64,000 bases of DNA from Phenylobacterium sp. (GTDB taxonomy: Bacteria; Pseudomonadota; Alphaproteobacteria; Caulobacterales; Caulobacteraceae), in NCBI GenBank assembly GCA_018001015.1, contig JAGNIV010000001.1:62001-126000 (forward strand). Reading direction: 5' to 3'. Positions within the stretch are counted from its first letter, which is position 1; each line of letters starts with the position of its first letter. Under the pieces are notes generated by a model. The model searched no databases. It saw only the letters and a list, made by a program, of their open reading frames with translations, and had not been told where the DNA came from. This document shows, piece by piece, positions 53,397 through 62,605 of the stretch. The translations under genes and the position numbers were made by a program.

Positions 53397-55208
53397 ATGG
53401 CCACGACCCCAGATGATCTGCCGGCCGAACCCATGCGGGGCGGCCAATCGGCGACACAGCAGGCCTTGGAGGCCCAGACGGCGCTCCTGCCCTACGCGCT
53501 GGCGGTCTTCGCCGTCAGCCTGCCGGCCTATGTCTGGGCCGGCAGCCACGCGGTCAACGCCGTCTGGATGACCGGCACCTTCGCGATTTTCGCCGGCGCC
53601 TGGGGCGCCTTCTATGGCGTCGTTAACTGGTTGAAGAACCCCGACAACGCCGCCAACACCGTCCAGCGGGGGCGCATCCAGATTCTCTCCGCCCTGATCT
53701 GGGCCCTGGCGGTGGCGCAGATCGCCGCCTTCTCCGACGGCGCGGGGCTCGCCCGCGAACCTCTGCTGATGACGGCGCTCGCCGCCTCCGTGGTGATCAT
53801 CTTCTTCGCCTCCCCCTGGTTGCCCAGCCTGCTGATCGTGGGGCCCGCCGCCGCCGCCGGTCCGCTGATCGCGCTGTTCTCCCGTCCCGAGGACAAGGAC
53901 CTGGCCAGCAACGCCTGGGGCGCCATCGCTCTGGCCATGGCGCTGGCCCTGATCCTCAATCGTATTTTGCGCCGCCAGTTCTCCCTGGCCGCCGAGCGCG
54001 AGATTCTGATCGCCGACCGGGCGGGCAAGGTCGAGGAGGCGCGTCGGCTGGCCCAGTCGAAGTCGGACCTGGTGGCCACCCTGAGCCACGAGATCCGCAA
54101 CGGCCTGACCGGCGTGGCGCACGTGCTGGCCGCCGCCGCCGGCCGCAATGGCAGAGGGGCGCCGTCGCGCGAGCAGCTCACCGCCGCCCTGGACGCCGCC
54201 AACGACCTGATCGCGGTGCTGAACACCACCCTGGATTCGGAGACCGCCGAAGCCGGCCGCCTGTCGGTGGACACCCGCCCCTTCGACCCTGTCGCCCTGC
54301 TGCGCGACCTGGTGCTGCTGAACCGTCCCAACGCCGCGATGAAGGGGCTGGAGCTGACGCTGCACGTGCCCGCCGAGCTGGAGAACGGCCAGGCCGGCGC
54401 AGCCCTGGCCGACGCGCACCGGGCCCGCCAGATCATCGCCAACCTGATCGGCAACGCCGTGAAGTTCTCGGTCCGCGGCCGGGTCGAGGCTCGCGTCGAG
54501 ATCACCGCGGCCGGCCGCCTGGCCGTGGAGATCGCTGACACCGGTCCCGGCCTCACCCCCGACGAGCTGGAGCGCGCCTTCGAGCCCTTCGCCCGCGTGG
54601 AGCGCACCAGCGCCGGCACGTCCGGAGCCGGCCTTGGCCTCTCGCTGGCCCGCCAGCTCGCCCGGCTGATGGGGGGCGACCTGACCGCCCACAGCGCCGT
54701 CGGCGTCGGCTCCTGTTTCCGCCTGGAACTGCCCTATGACCCGCAGGCGGTGGCCGAACGCGTGATCGAGGCCGTGGAGGTCATCGCCCCCGATCCCACC
54801 GAGCGCCGCGCCCTGAAGGTGCTGATCGCCGAGGATGACGCCCTGAACGCCGCCATGCTGCGCGCCGTGATCGAGCAGCTGGGCCACCAGGTGGTTCACG
54901 CCGTGGACGGCCGCCGCGCCTTCGAACTCGCCAGGATCTGCGAATTCGACCTGCTGATGATCGATGGCCGCATGCCCAACATGGATGGGCCCGCCACCAT
55001 CGCCGCCGTGCGTGGCCTGGAGGGCTCCGGCGCCCAGGTTCCCATCGTGGCGGTGATCGGCGGTGACGCCGAGGAAGCCAGGGAATGCACCGACGCCGGC
55101 GCCGACGCGGTCCTGCGCAAACCGGTCAGCGTGGCTGCTGTCGCCCGCGCCGTCGCCGATGCGGTCGCCGTGACCCGCAGGGAAACCCCCGCGCGCCTCA
55201 CCGCTTGA
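53397..55208 (+). CDS. membrane hybrid histidine kinase
   Basis: A 603-residue hybrid sensor kinase. Six hydrophobic helices lie in residues about 35-195. The HisKA phospho-site is ATLSHEIRNGLTGV near residue 230. HATPase boxes are IIANLIGNAVKFS (N), EIADTGPGLTPDELE (G1) and TSGAGLGLSLARQLA (G2). A C-terminal receiver has the acidic pocket (LIAEDDA), phospho-Asp in LLMIDGRMPNMDG and Lys in LRKPVS. No periplasmic sensor domain is evident. CGAGG six bases before the ATG. Confidence 0.92.
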   Translation: MATTPDDLPAEPMRGGQSATQQALEAQTALLPYALAVFAVSLPAYVWAGSHAVNAVWMTGTFAIFAGAWGAFYGVVNWLKNPDNAANTVQRGRIQILSALIWALAVAQIAAFSDGAGLAREPLLMTALAASVVIIFFASPWLPSLLIVGPAAAAGPLIALFSRPEDKDLASNAWGAIALAMALALILNRILRRQFSLAAEREILIADRAGKVEEARRLAQSKSDLVATLSHEIRNGLTGVAHVLAAAAGRNGRGAPSREQLTAALDAANDLIAVLNTTLDSETAEAGRLSVDTRPFDPVALLRDLVLLNRPNAAMKGLELTLHVPAELENGQAGAALADAHRARQIIANLIGNAVKFSVRGRVEARVEITAAGRLAVEIADTGPGLTPDELERAFEPFARVERTSAGTSGAGLGLSLARQLARLMGGDLTAHSAVGVGSCFRLELPYDPQAVAERVIEAVEVIAPDPTERRALKVLIAEDDALNAAMLRAVIEQLGHQVVHAVDGRRAFELARICEFDLLMIDGRMPNMDGPATIAAVRGLEGSGAQVPIVAVIGGDAEEARECTDAGADAVLRKPVSVAAVARAVADAVAVTRRETPARLTA

Positions 55209-55348
55209 GGCAGGGACGACGAACTATCCGATGAAATCGGACGAGTTCGACTCTTGCTTGGTCGCGCAATTTTCCGACGAACCGGCCACCACTTCGTTGG
55301 ATTGCGCTCGGCGCCCAGTATGATCCACAAAACAGGTGGGGAACGCGC

Positions 55349-56545
55349 GTGCTGCTCAAGGGTCTGAAGGTCGTCGAATTCGCCTCCTATATCGCCGCGC
55401 CCGGGGCGGCGGGCATCCTGGCCGACTGGGGCGCCGAGGTGATCAAGGTGGAGCGGCCGCAGGGCGACCCGATGCGCCACGTCTTCGCCGACGCCAAGAG
55501 CGAGCTGACCGGCAATCCCACCTTCGGCATGGACAACCGCGGCAAGCGCGCCGTGGTCCTCGACATCGCCAAGCCGGAGGGGCGCGACGCGCTCGCCCGC
55601 CTCGCCGCCGAGGCCGACGTCTTCCTGACCAATGTGCGGCCGGCCTCGCTCAGGAAATACAAGCTGGATGAGCAGACCCTGCGGGCAGCCAATCCCCGGC
55701 TGATCTACGCCGTGGTCACCGGCTACGGCCTGGAGGGCCCCGACGCCCACCTGCCCGGCTTCGACGTCACCGCCTTCTGGTCGCGGGCCGGCGTGGCCCG
55801 GATGCATGCGCCCAAGGGCTCAGACCCCTTCATCCTGCGCACCGGGGTGGGCGACCACACCACCTCGCTGGCCACCACCTCGGCGATCCTGGCGGCGCTC
55901 TATGAGCGGGAGAAGACCGGCGAGGGCCGGCTGGTGGCCACCTCGCTGCTGGCCACGGGCACCTATGTGGTGGGTTCGGACCTGGCGGTGCAGCTGGTGT
56001 TCGGCAAGCTGGCGTCGAACCGCCCGCGTACCGACCCCTTCGATCCCCTGGCCAACTTCTACAAGAGCCGCGACGAGCACTGGTTCGTTCTGAACCCGCG
56101 CGGCGGCGGCTCCGACTGGCCGGCCCTGGCCCAGGCCTGCGGGCGGCCTGAGCTGCTGGAGGATGAACGGTTCAAGGGTGGCAAGGCGCGTAAGGCCAAC
56201 AACCGTGAGCTGGTCGCCGAGTTCGAGGCGGCTTTCGGAGCCTTTGACTTCACCGAGATCGCCCGACGGCTGGACGAGGCCGATCTGGTCTGGGCGCCCG
56301 TTCAGACACCGGCGGAGGTGGCCGCCGACCCCCAGGTCGAAGCCGCCGGCGCCCTGATCGCGGTGGAGGACGGCCACGGCGGAACCTACCGCTCGCCCAA
56401 CGCGCCGGCCCAGTTTCCGGGCGTGCCCCCGACCCAGCGGCCGGCCGCCCCGGGCCTCGGGGAACACACCCGCGTGGTGCTGGGCGAGATCGGCTATTCC
56501 GACGCCGAGATCGACGCGATGATGGCGAGCGGGGCTGCTGGGTAA
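55349..56545 (+). CDS. CaiB/BaiF (class III) CoA transferase
   Basis: A 398-residue family III CoA-transferase. The N-terminus LLKGLKVVEFASYIAAPGAAGILADWGAEVIKVERP is typical. The catalytic Asp is in GDHTTSLATTSAILAALYEREKTGEG near residue 170. RNPRGGGSDWPALAQACGRPEL-like region and the C-terminal GEHTRVVLGEIGYSDAEID are family parts. GTG start with GGTGGGGA upstream. Acyl substrate unknown; possibly beta-oxidation related. No operon partner. Confidence 0.92.
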   Translation: MLLKGLKVVEFASYIAAPGAAGILADWGAEVIKVERPQGDPMRHVFADAKSELTGNPTFGMDNRGKRAVVLDIAKPEGRDALARLAAEADVFLTNVRPASLRKYKLDEQTLRAANPRLIYAVVTGYGLEGPDAHLPGFDVTAFWSRAGVARMHAPKGSDPFILRTGVGDHTTSLATTSAILAALYEREKTGEGRLVATSLLATGTYVVGSDLAVQLVFGKLASNRPRTDPFDPLANFYKSRDEHWFVLNPRGGGSDWPALAQACGRPELLEDERFKGGKARKANNRELVAEFEAAFGAFDFTEIARRLDEADLVWAPVQTPAEVAADPQVEAAGALIAVEDGHGGTYRSPNAPAQFPGVPPTQRPAAPGLGEHTRVVLGEIGYSDAEIDAMMASGAAG

Positions 56546-56551
56546 CTTCCC

Positions 56552-56709
56552 CTTCCCCCACGCAGGTGGGGGAAGTGTCACAAGGCTCGCGCAGCGAGAC
56601 GCGTGACGATGGGGGTGAGTGTCTCAAACCCCCTGCGCTTCAGATTCGCACCCCCATCGACCCTCCAGCCAAGGGGCTGTCGGGCCACTTCCCCCGCAAG
56701 CGGGGGAAG
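56552..56709. repeat. GC-rich composite repeat with two flanking hairpins
   Basis: CTTCCCCCAC (56552-56561) pairs with GTGGGGGAAG (56566-56575), and CTTCCCCCG (56688-56696) with CGGGGGAAG (56701-56709). Between them GATGGGGGTG and CACCCCCATC-type runs also complement. The element fills the gap between two convergent genes and may serve as their terminator. The hairpin before the TerC genes at 10045 is of similar style. Confidence 0.6.
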
Positions 56710-56716
56710 CAAGAGG

Positions 56717-57541
56717 CTAGCTCTTGCCGTCCTGGGCGTCTGACAGCACCCGCAGCATTTCGCTGGAGAAGATCGAGCCGGTCAGGCGCGAGCTGGAGCC
56801 GTCGCGGTCCGGGCTCTGAGAGCCGCGCAGGATCAGGTCCACCAGGGCGTCCTGCTCCTTCATCCGCTCGGTCCGGCGGGCCGAGGCGTACTGGATGAAG
56901 CCGTCGTCAGCGGGTGCGGGCCGGTTGGAGGTCGCCGCGCCCACGCCGCCAGTGCGGGTGAGGTTCGCATAGACCTCGGCCACCGTGGCCGGACGGCCGT
57001 CGCGGTAGAAGATCGAGCGGTTGGCCTGGGCGGCGTCGGGGAACAGGCTGGCGGCCGGGGCGCCGGGGCGGGTGTTGGCCGCCTCGATCAGCCGGGCCGA
57101 CCCCTGGGGTCCCAGGAAGTGGGCGGCGTACAGTTCACCCGCCGTCGGGGTGCGGCCGGTGCGGCCCTTCAGATAGGAGGCGTGGTCGGAGGCCAGTTCG
57201 CCGGCCATCAGAGAGGCGGCGTGCGGATCGAGCCGCAGGTCCATCACCGCCTTGCGCGCCTCGGCCCCGTTCACCGAATAGCGGCCGTCCGAACCCTTGC
57301 TGATCAGGTCGGCGTAGCGGGCATAGCCGTACTTGGAGCCATGCTGCTTGAGGGTGGAAAGCCAGGTCTGCTCGACGAACTGGAAGAGCCCGGCTGCCGA
57401 AGAGGTGGAGGCCTTGGCGCGGGGGTTATATCCGCTCTCGCGATTGGCGGTCTTCATGAGGAACGTGAAGTCAACGCCCGTCGCGTTGGACGCGCGTTGG
57501 ATGGCGGCTTCGACCGCGCCCCTCAGACCCTGGATCGCCAT
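56717..57541 (-). CDS. lytic transglycosylase-like (SLT domain) protein
   Basis: A 274-residue protein with a goose-type/SLT fold at the N-terminus. The catalytic Glu is in TANRESGYNPRAKAS near residue 35. AAGLFQFVEQTWLSTLKQHG follows near residue 49. The rest is a Pro/Ala-rich and helical tail. No signal peptide is seen, so export may be atypical, as for flagellar or pilus assembly muramidases. Caulobacter PleA is of this general kind, but I cannot claim orthology. A CtrA-like site lies just upstream. Confidence 0.82.
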   Translation of the reverse strand: MAIQGLRGAVEAAIQRASNATGVDFTFLMKTANRESGYNPRAKASTSSAAGLFQFVEQTWLSTLKQHGSKYGYARYADLISKGSDGRYSVNGAEARKAVMDLRLDPHAASLMAGELASDHASYLKGRTGRTPTAGELYAAHFLGPQGSARLIEAANTRPGAPAASLFPDAAQANRSIFYRDGRPATVAEVYANLTRTGGVGAATSNRPAPADDGFIQYASARRTERMKEQDALVDLILRGSQSPDRDGSSSRLTGSIFSSEMLRVLSDAQDGKS

Positions 57542-57565
57542 GACCCCTGGTTAGCCATGACATGG

Positions 57566-57580
57566 TTAACGCCGCGCTAA
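57566..57580. promoter_or_regulatory. CtrA-like binding site upstream of SLT gene
   Basis: TTAA-N7-CTAA differs from the CtrA consensus TTAA-N7-TTAA at one base. It is embedded in TGGTTA/TAACCA arms and centred about 32 bp before the SLT start. Confidence 0.4.
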
Positions 57581-57604
57581 CCATGTCGCCGCGGAGGCGC
57601 GCGC

Positions 57605-59394
57605 TCAGCCCGCCGCGATCTCGGCGACGCCCTGATCGGCTCGATTCAGGCAGTCCTCCAGGATGGTCAGCAGGCGGGGCAGCTCGATGGGCTTGGCGAC
57701 GAAGTCGTCCATGCCAGCGGCGAAATAGGCGTCGGTCTCGTGAGAGAGGACGCTGGCGGTGACGGCGATGATCGGAATATGGGCCCGGCCGCCCCTCCGT
57801 TCGCGCGCGCGGATTTCCTGAGTCGCCTCCAGCCCGTCCATGCCGGGCATGTGGATGTCCATGAGGATAGCCGACCAGGTTTCGCCTTCCCAGGCGTCGA
57901 TGGCGGCGTGGCCACTGTCGACGGTCACAGTCTCGATGCCGAGCTGCTCCAGCAGAGTGCGGATCACCAGGCGGTTGGTGGGATTGTCATCGACCACCAG
58001 AATCCGCAGGGCGGCGTCGAAGCTGGGCTCGGCGACCGGCTGGGCCAGGACGGTGGGCGTCTCGGCCAGGGACAGCGGCGTAATGAAGCTGAAGCAGGAG
58101 CCCTCCCCCACAGTGCTCACGAAGCCGATCTCGCCGCCCATCAGCGTCAGGATCTCGCGGCAGATGGAGAGGCCCAGGCCCGTGCCCCCGAACCGGCGGG
58201 TGGTCGAGGCGTCGGCCTGCACGAACTTCTCGAACAATTGCGGCGCGCGTTCCGGCGCGATGCCCATGCCGGTGTCGGTGACGCTGACCTTCAGCAGGTC
58301 TCCCTCGGCGTCGATCCGGACGGTGACGGAGCCTGCCTCGGTGAACTTCAGCGCGTTGGCGATCAGGTTGGAGATCACCTGGCGCAGGCGCACCTCGTCG
58401 CCGCGCCGCCAGCCCGGGCCTGCGGCGTGGTCTCCAGTTGGAACTCAAGGCCGCGCTCCTGGGCCAGCCCGCCATAGAGGGCCGCGAGATCCTCGGCGAA
58501 GCCGGCCATGTTGAACACGGTCGGCGACAGCTCCAGCCGACCGGCTTCGATCTTCGAGATGTCGAGAACGTCGTTGATGATCCCCAGCAGGGCGCGACCG
58601 GAGTCCTGGATTGTCACCAGGCGGGCGCGCTGTGGCTTGGACAACGGATCGGTGGTCATCGCCTGGGCCATGCCCAGCACGCCGTTCAACGGGGTGCGCA
58701 GCTCATGGCTCATGGTGGCCAGGAACTCGGTCTTGCTGCGGTTGGCGGCGTCGGCGGCCCGCGCCAGATCCTGCGCCTGGATGCGCAGGGCCTGGTTCGT
58801 GGCCAGTTCCTGCTCGATCTGGCGGTTCAGGGCCTCGGCGGCCAGGCGCGCGCGCAGTTCGCGCATCACCACGCCGCGGGTCATGGTCGAGAGCCCGATG
58901 GCGCCGAACGCCCCGGCCAGGCCGACGAAGGCATATTGGCCGGCGACGCCTGGACCCGCCTGCCCGGCGAAGAACACCAGGGCGGTCAGGGCCAGGATCA
59001 CCGACGGAACCAGGATGCGGACGCTGGGCCCCACGGTGGCGAACCCCAGGGCCATGATCACGAAATAGACCAGCTTTGGCGCTTCGAAGTGGATCGACAG
59101 ATAGGCCACGACATTGGCCAGGATCAGCGCATTGGCGGCGAGAGCCGCCATCTCGAGGGTCAGGTGCGCCGAGGCGGGATTGCGCAGCAGCCGATGGCAG
59201 CCAAGGCAAACCGCCGCCGAAACGGCCGACAAGCCCGCCAGGGTCACGAGCGCCGCCCCCGTCTCGTAGAACGGATGGCTGGCGGTGATAATCACATAGT
59301 AGAGCCCCGCCGCGATCAGGTATCCGCGCACCACCGGACGATAGACGGCCGCCAGCTCTTTCGACGGCAACGGCTCGGCGGCTCTTGAGAACAT
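57605..59394 (-). pseudogene. hybrid histidine kinase with frameshift
   Basis: Two overlapping frames together encode one hybrid kinase. The 5' part (59394 to about 58425) has six to seven hydrophobic helices, a HisKA site MSHELRTPLNGVLGMAQAM, and ends in an aberrant GGAATRCACAR with a stop at 58375. The 3' part resumes one frame over with EVRLRQVISNLIANALKF, then TDTGMGIAPE, FGGTGLGLSI and a receiver with ILMDIHMPGMDG. Total length is 1790 bp, two above a multiple of three, so one base is missing near 58393-58440. Both halves are otherwise well preserved. Confidence 0.88.
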
Positions 59395-59495
59395 TTTTGA
59401 TTCGGGCCCTGGATTCCAGATAACCTTAAGAGCAAAGGGATTTCATCGTCATTAATGGTTTCCACTTCCCCCAATTGGTGACCAGCGAATACTTG

Positions 59496-59512
59496 CGACG
59501 AAGCGTCGCAGT
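59496..59512. other. 7-bp inverted repeat upstream of TonB-like gene
   Basis: TGCGACG and CGTCGCA flank AAG in the 243-bp gap between the hybrid kinase and the TonB-like gene. It could be an operator or hairpin; no more can be said. Confidence 0.3.
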
Positions 59513-59637
59513 TGCTTGGTTGCAAAGACACAACCTGACCTTCGTTAGGCCACGGTTTAGCTTCCCTGAGGTCAAGCCTCCGCCACGATCCGCGCGCGAC
59601 CCTGATGTCGGTGACGATAACAAAAGGGAGGTCGCCA

Positions 59638-60316
59638 ATGATCGTCCAACAGCCGTTCCCCGCCGGACATGCGGGCCAGGCCCGCCGCGCCATGACCGCG
59701 GCGATCGGAGTCTCCATCGCCGCCCACGTGGCCCTGGTGGGCTATCTGGCGGTACAGAGGTTCCAGGCGCCGCCCACCGAGCCCGCGCCGGTCGAGGACC
59801 CTGGGTTCATCGTGCAACTCTACACGCCCGATACCAAGCCGGTCCCCCAGACCAAGCCCGAGCTGCACCTGCGTGAAACGCCGGTTCCGATCAACAGGCC
59901 GGATCTGAGCCTCGCCGCGCCGCCGACCCAGACCCCCGACAAGGCGGTCGAGAGCACGCCGCCCACAACCATCGCTCAGACAACGACCAAGGTGATCGAG
60001 GTCCCGCAGGCGCCGCCGGTGATCACCTCGCCGACCTGGCTGCGCAAGCCTGGCGCTCGAGAGTTCGCGCGGTTCTATCCCGACAGCGCCATGCGCCGGA
60101 ACATCGAGGGCGGCGCGACCCTGGCCTGCCTGGTGGGGGGGCGACGGCGGCGTCAGCGCCTGCCAGGTGGTGGCCGAAAGTCCCGACAACGCCGGCTTTG
60201 GCCAGGCGGCCCTCAAGCTCGCCCCCTATTTCCGCATGAGCCCCCAGACCCGCGACGGCCAGCCTGTGGACGGCGCCATCGTGCGCATCCCGATCCGGTT
60301 CAGCCTGGGGGACTAG
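59638..60316 (+). pseudogene. TonB-family energy transducer-like protein, frameshifted in a G run
   Basis: The product starts MIVQQPFPAGHAGQARRAM and has one N-terminal membrane helix (about residues 22-40). A Pro/Thr-rich periplasmic linker follows. The TonB C-terminal-like domain begins at [25 protein letters not shown]. At 60135-60141 seven G's shift the frame; with six G's the frame continues as [20 protein letters not shown] to FSLGD and a TAG at 60316. The gap of 679 bp is one above a multiple of three. GGGAGG six bases before the ATG. A homopolymer sequencing error is the simplest explanation. Confidence 0.82.
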
Positions 60317-60321
60317 GCCCT

Positions 60322-60351
60322 CTTTCCTCCCCCGTTTACGGGGGAGGAAAG
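60322..60351. terminator. terminator-like hairpin between convergent genes
   Basis: CTTTCCTCCCCCG pairs perfectly (13 bp) with CGGGGGAGGAAAG around TTTA. It sits between the TonB-like and acyl-CoA dehydrogenase gene ends and could serve both. Confidence 0.65.
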
Positions 60352-60352
60352 T

Positions 60353-61522
60353 TCAGTAGCTCTTGGGCAGGCCCAGCACCCGCTCGGCGATATAGTTGAG
60401 CACCATCTCGCGGCTGATCGGCGCGATACGGGCGATCATCACCTCGCGGAAGTAGCGCTCGACGTCGTATTCCTTGGCGTAGCCCATGCCGCCATGGGCC
60501 AGGACCGCGGCCTCGCAGGCGTTGAAGCCCGCCTCCCCGCCCAGGTACTTGGCGGCGTTGGCCTCCGCGCCACAATCGCGGCCGGCGTCGTAGAGGGCCG
60601 CGGCCTTGAAGGCCATCAGGTTGGCGGCCTCCAGCTCGGCCCAGGACCGCGCCAGGGGATGGGCGACGCCCTGGTTCTGTCCGATGGGCCGGCCGAACAC
60701 GATCCGCTCCTTGGCGTAGGTCGTGGCCTTGGCCAGGGCCGCGCGGCCCAGGCCCACCGCCTCGGCGCCGAACAACACGCGCTCGGGGTTCAGTCCCTCC
60801 AGCAGATAGTAGAACCCCCGCCCCTCCTCGCCGATCAGGTCGCCGGCCGGGACCTCCAAATTGTCGATAAAGACGCTGTTGGACTCCACCGCCTTGCGGC
60901 CCATCTTCGGGATGACCGTGGCCGAGATCTTCGAGCGGTCGAAGTCGGTGTAGAACAGGCTTAGGCCTTCTGTCGCCTTGCGCACCTGGTCCTTGGGCGT
61001 GGTGCGGGCGATGATCAGCATCTTGTTGGCCCGCTGGGCCATGGTGGTCCACACCTTGCGGCCGGAGATCACATAGCCGTCGTTGGTGCGCACCGCCCGC
61101 GTGGTGAGGCTGGTGGTGTCGAGGCCGGAGTCCGGCTCGGTGATGCCGATGCAGATCTTGTCCTCGCCGGAGATCAGCCGGGGAATGGCGCTGGCTTTCA
61201 GGGCGTCGGACCCGAACTTGGCGATCGGCATGGGGCCGAAGATATTCAGGTGCATGGCGCTGGCGCCGGAGAAGCCCGCGCCGGACTCCGCCACCGCCTG
61301 CATCATGATGGCGGCCTCAGTGAGGCCCAGGCCCGCCCCGCCTAGCTCCGTGGGCATGGCCGTCCCCAGCCAGCCGCCGGCGGCCATGGCGGCGACAAAG
61401 GCCTCGGGGAAGTCGCCGGTGTCATCGGTGCGCCGCCAGTACTCGGCGTCGAAGTCGGCGCAGACCCGGGCGACGCTGTCGCGGATCGCCTGCTGTTGGT
61501 CGCTCAGCCAGAAGGCGCTCAT
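60353..61522 (-). CDS. acyl-CoA dehydrogenase
   Basis: A 389-residue FAD enzyme that puts an alpha-beta double bond into acyl-CoA. The substrate-loop ICIGITEPDSGLDTTSL near residue 122, WTTMAQRANKML near residue 158, GLGRAALAKATTYAKERIVFGRPI near residue 260 and the C-terminal LAHGGMGYAKEYDVERYFRE are family parts. Chain-length preference unknown. ATG 61522 chosen (MSAFWLSDQQQ). The oxidase gene upstream ends 10 bp away, so they may be co-transcribed. Confidence 0.93.
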   Translation of the reverse strand: MSAFWLSDQQQAIRDSVARVCADFDAEYWRRTDDTGDFPEAFVAAMAAGGWLGTAMPTELGGAGLGLTEAAIMMQAVAESGAGFSGASAMHLNIFGPMPIAKFGSDALKASAIPRLISGEDKICIGITEPDSGLDTTSLTTRAVRTNDGYVISGRKVWTTMAQRANKMLIIARTTPKDQVRKATEGLSLFYTDFDRSKISATVIPKMGRKAVESNSVFIDNLEVPAGDLIGEEGRGFYYLLEGLNPERVLFGAEAVGLGRAALAKATTYAKERIVFGRPIGQNQGVAHPLARSWAELEAANLMAFKAAALYDAGRDCGAEANAAKYLGGEAGFNACEAAVLAHGGMGYAKEYDVERYFREVMIARIAPISREMVLNYIAERVLGLPKSY

Positions 61523-61532
61523 CGTGAGTTTC

Positions 61533-62564
61533 CTAGGTGTTGTCGAACCGCCCCGGATCGAGCCGGGCGGCATAGGGACCGACATCCCCCTCCGTCACGC
61601 AAGCGGCGATGATCTTCGCCACCAACGGCGCCAGCAGCCAGCCGTTGCGCCGCGCACCCACGGCCAGCAGCACGCCGTGGTGACGGCCGCGCCCGACCAT
61701 GGGCAGGCCGTCCGGCGTGGCGGCCCGGACGCCGGTCTGGGGGGTGGCCCGGCCAACCGCCAGGCTCGGGAAGAGCCTGGTCCCGGCGGCCATCAGGGGC
61801 GCGACCCGCTCAGGCTCGACGGCCAGGTCCTCGACGCCGGCCTGCATCGTGGCGCCCAGGGTCAGCCCTCCGGCGTCGGCGGTGACATAGGCGCCCTCAC
61901 CCCGCACCACCCCGCCGCCATAGGCCGGTCCCGCCACGCGCAGGATGTGGCCCTTGATCGGAGAAAGCCGCGCCAGCGAGGGTGCGATCACGCCGAGGTC
62001 GCGGCCCATGCCGGTGGCGATCACCAGCCGCTCTCCGCCCTCGAAGCCGTCGGCGGCGCGGGCATGAAAGGTGACGCCGGCGCTCTCGGCCGCCGCGCGC
62101 AGGGCCCCGAGGGTCGCCGCGGCGTCGATACGCCAGTCCTCGCGGGTCAGCAGGCCTTCGCGCCAGTCCGGAGACAGGCCCGGCGCGAGCCCCTCCAGGG
62201 CGCGGCGCGGCAGTTCGGTCGGGTGCAGGCCGAGCCTGCGGATCCCGGCGTCGACGCGACCCAGGAAGGCCGGGTCCCCCACCGCCAGGGCGCCGGCGCG
62301 GTCGATCGTGACCCCGATCCGCGCCTCCAGGGCCGGCCAGAGGTCACGGGCCGCCAGCAGTAGGTCGAAGTGGGGCGTGGCGGCGGCGTCCAGCACCGCT
62401 TCGAACACCGGGGCCAGCATGCCGGCCGCGACGGCCGAGGCGTTGGTTCCCTCCGGTGACGGATCATAGACCGCCACCTGCGCCCCGGCGTCGGCCAGGG
62501 CCAGCGCGGTGGTCAGACCGAGCGCGCCCGCGCCCGCGACCGTGATCCTCGGCTTGCGGTTCAT
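61533..62564 (-). CDS. FAD-dependent amino-acid oxidase (DAO family, ThiO-like)
   Basis: A 343-residue DAO-family oxidoreductase. The FAD motif VAGAGALGLTTALALADAG is at residue 9 and RLSPIKGHILRVAG near residue 215 is family-typical. DGLPMVGRGRHHGVLLAVGARRNGWLLAP near residue 288 closes the FAD site. It resembles glycine oxidase ThiO, which feeds thiazole synthesis, but no thi genes are adjacent. Other D-amino acid or sarcosine oxidation is possible. Confidence 0.82.
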   Translation of the reverse strand: MNRKPRITVAGAGALGLTTALALADAGAQVAVYDPSPEGTNASAVAAGMLAPVFEAVLDAAATPHFDLLLAARDLWPALEARIGVTIDRAGALAVGDPAFLGRVDAGIRRLGLHPTELPRRALEGLAPGLSPDWREGLLTREDWRIDAAATLGALRAAAESAGVTFHARAADGFEGGERLVIATGMGRDLGVIAPSLARLSPIKGHILRVAGPAYGGGVVRGEGAYVTADAGGLTLGATMQAGVEDLAVEPERVAPLMAAGTRLFPSLAVGRATPQTGVRAATPDGLPMVGRGRHHGVLLAVGARRNGWLLAPLVAKIIAACVTEGDVGPYAARLDPGRFDNT

Positions 62565-62605
62565 GGGCCTAACCAGCGGGCTTCGGCCTCGAAATCAAGT
62601 CCTTC

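Noticed and set aside
55321-55329. TGATCCACA, a DnaA-box-like word before the CoA transferase
   Set aside because: A single nine-base word in 64 kb is expected by chance and there is no cluster, AT-rich stretch or dnaA nearby.
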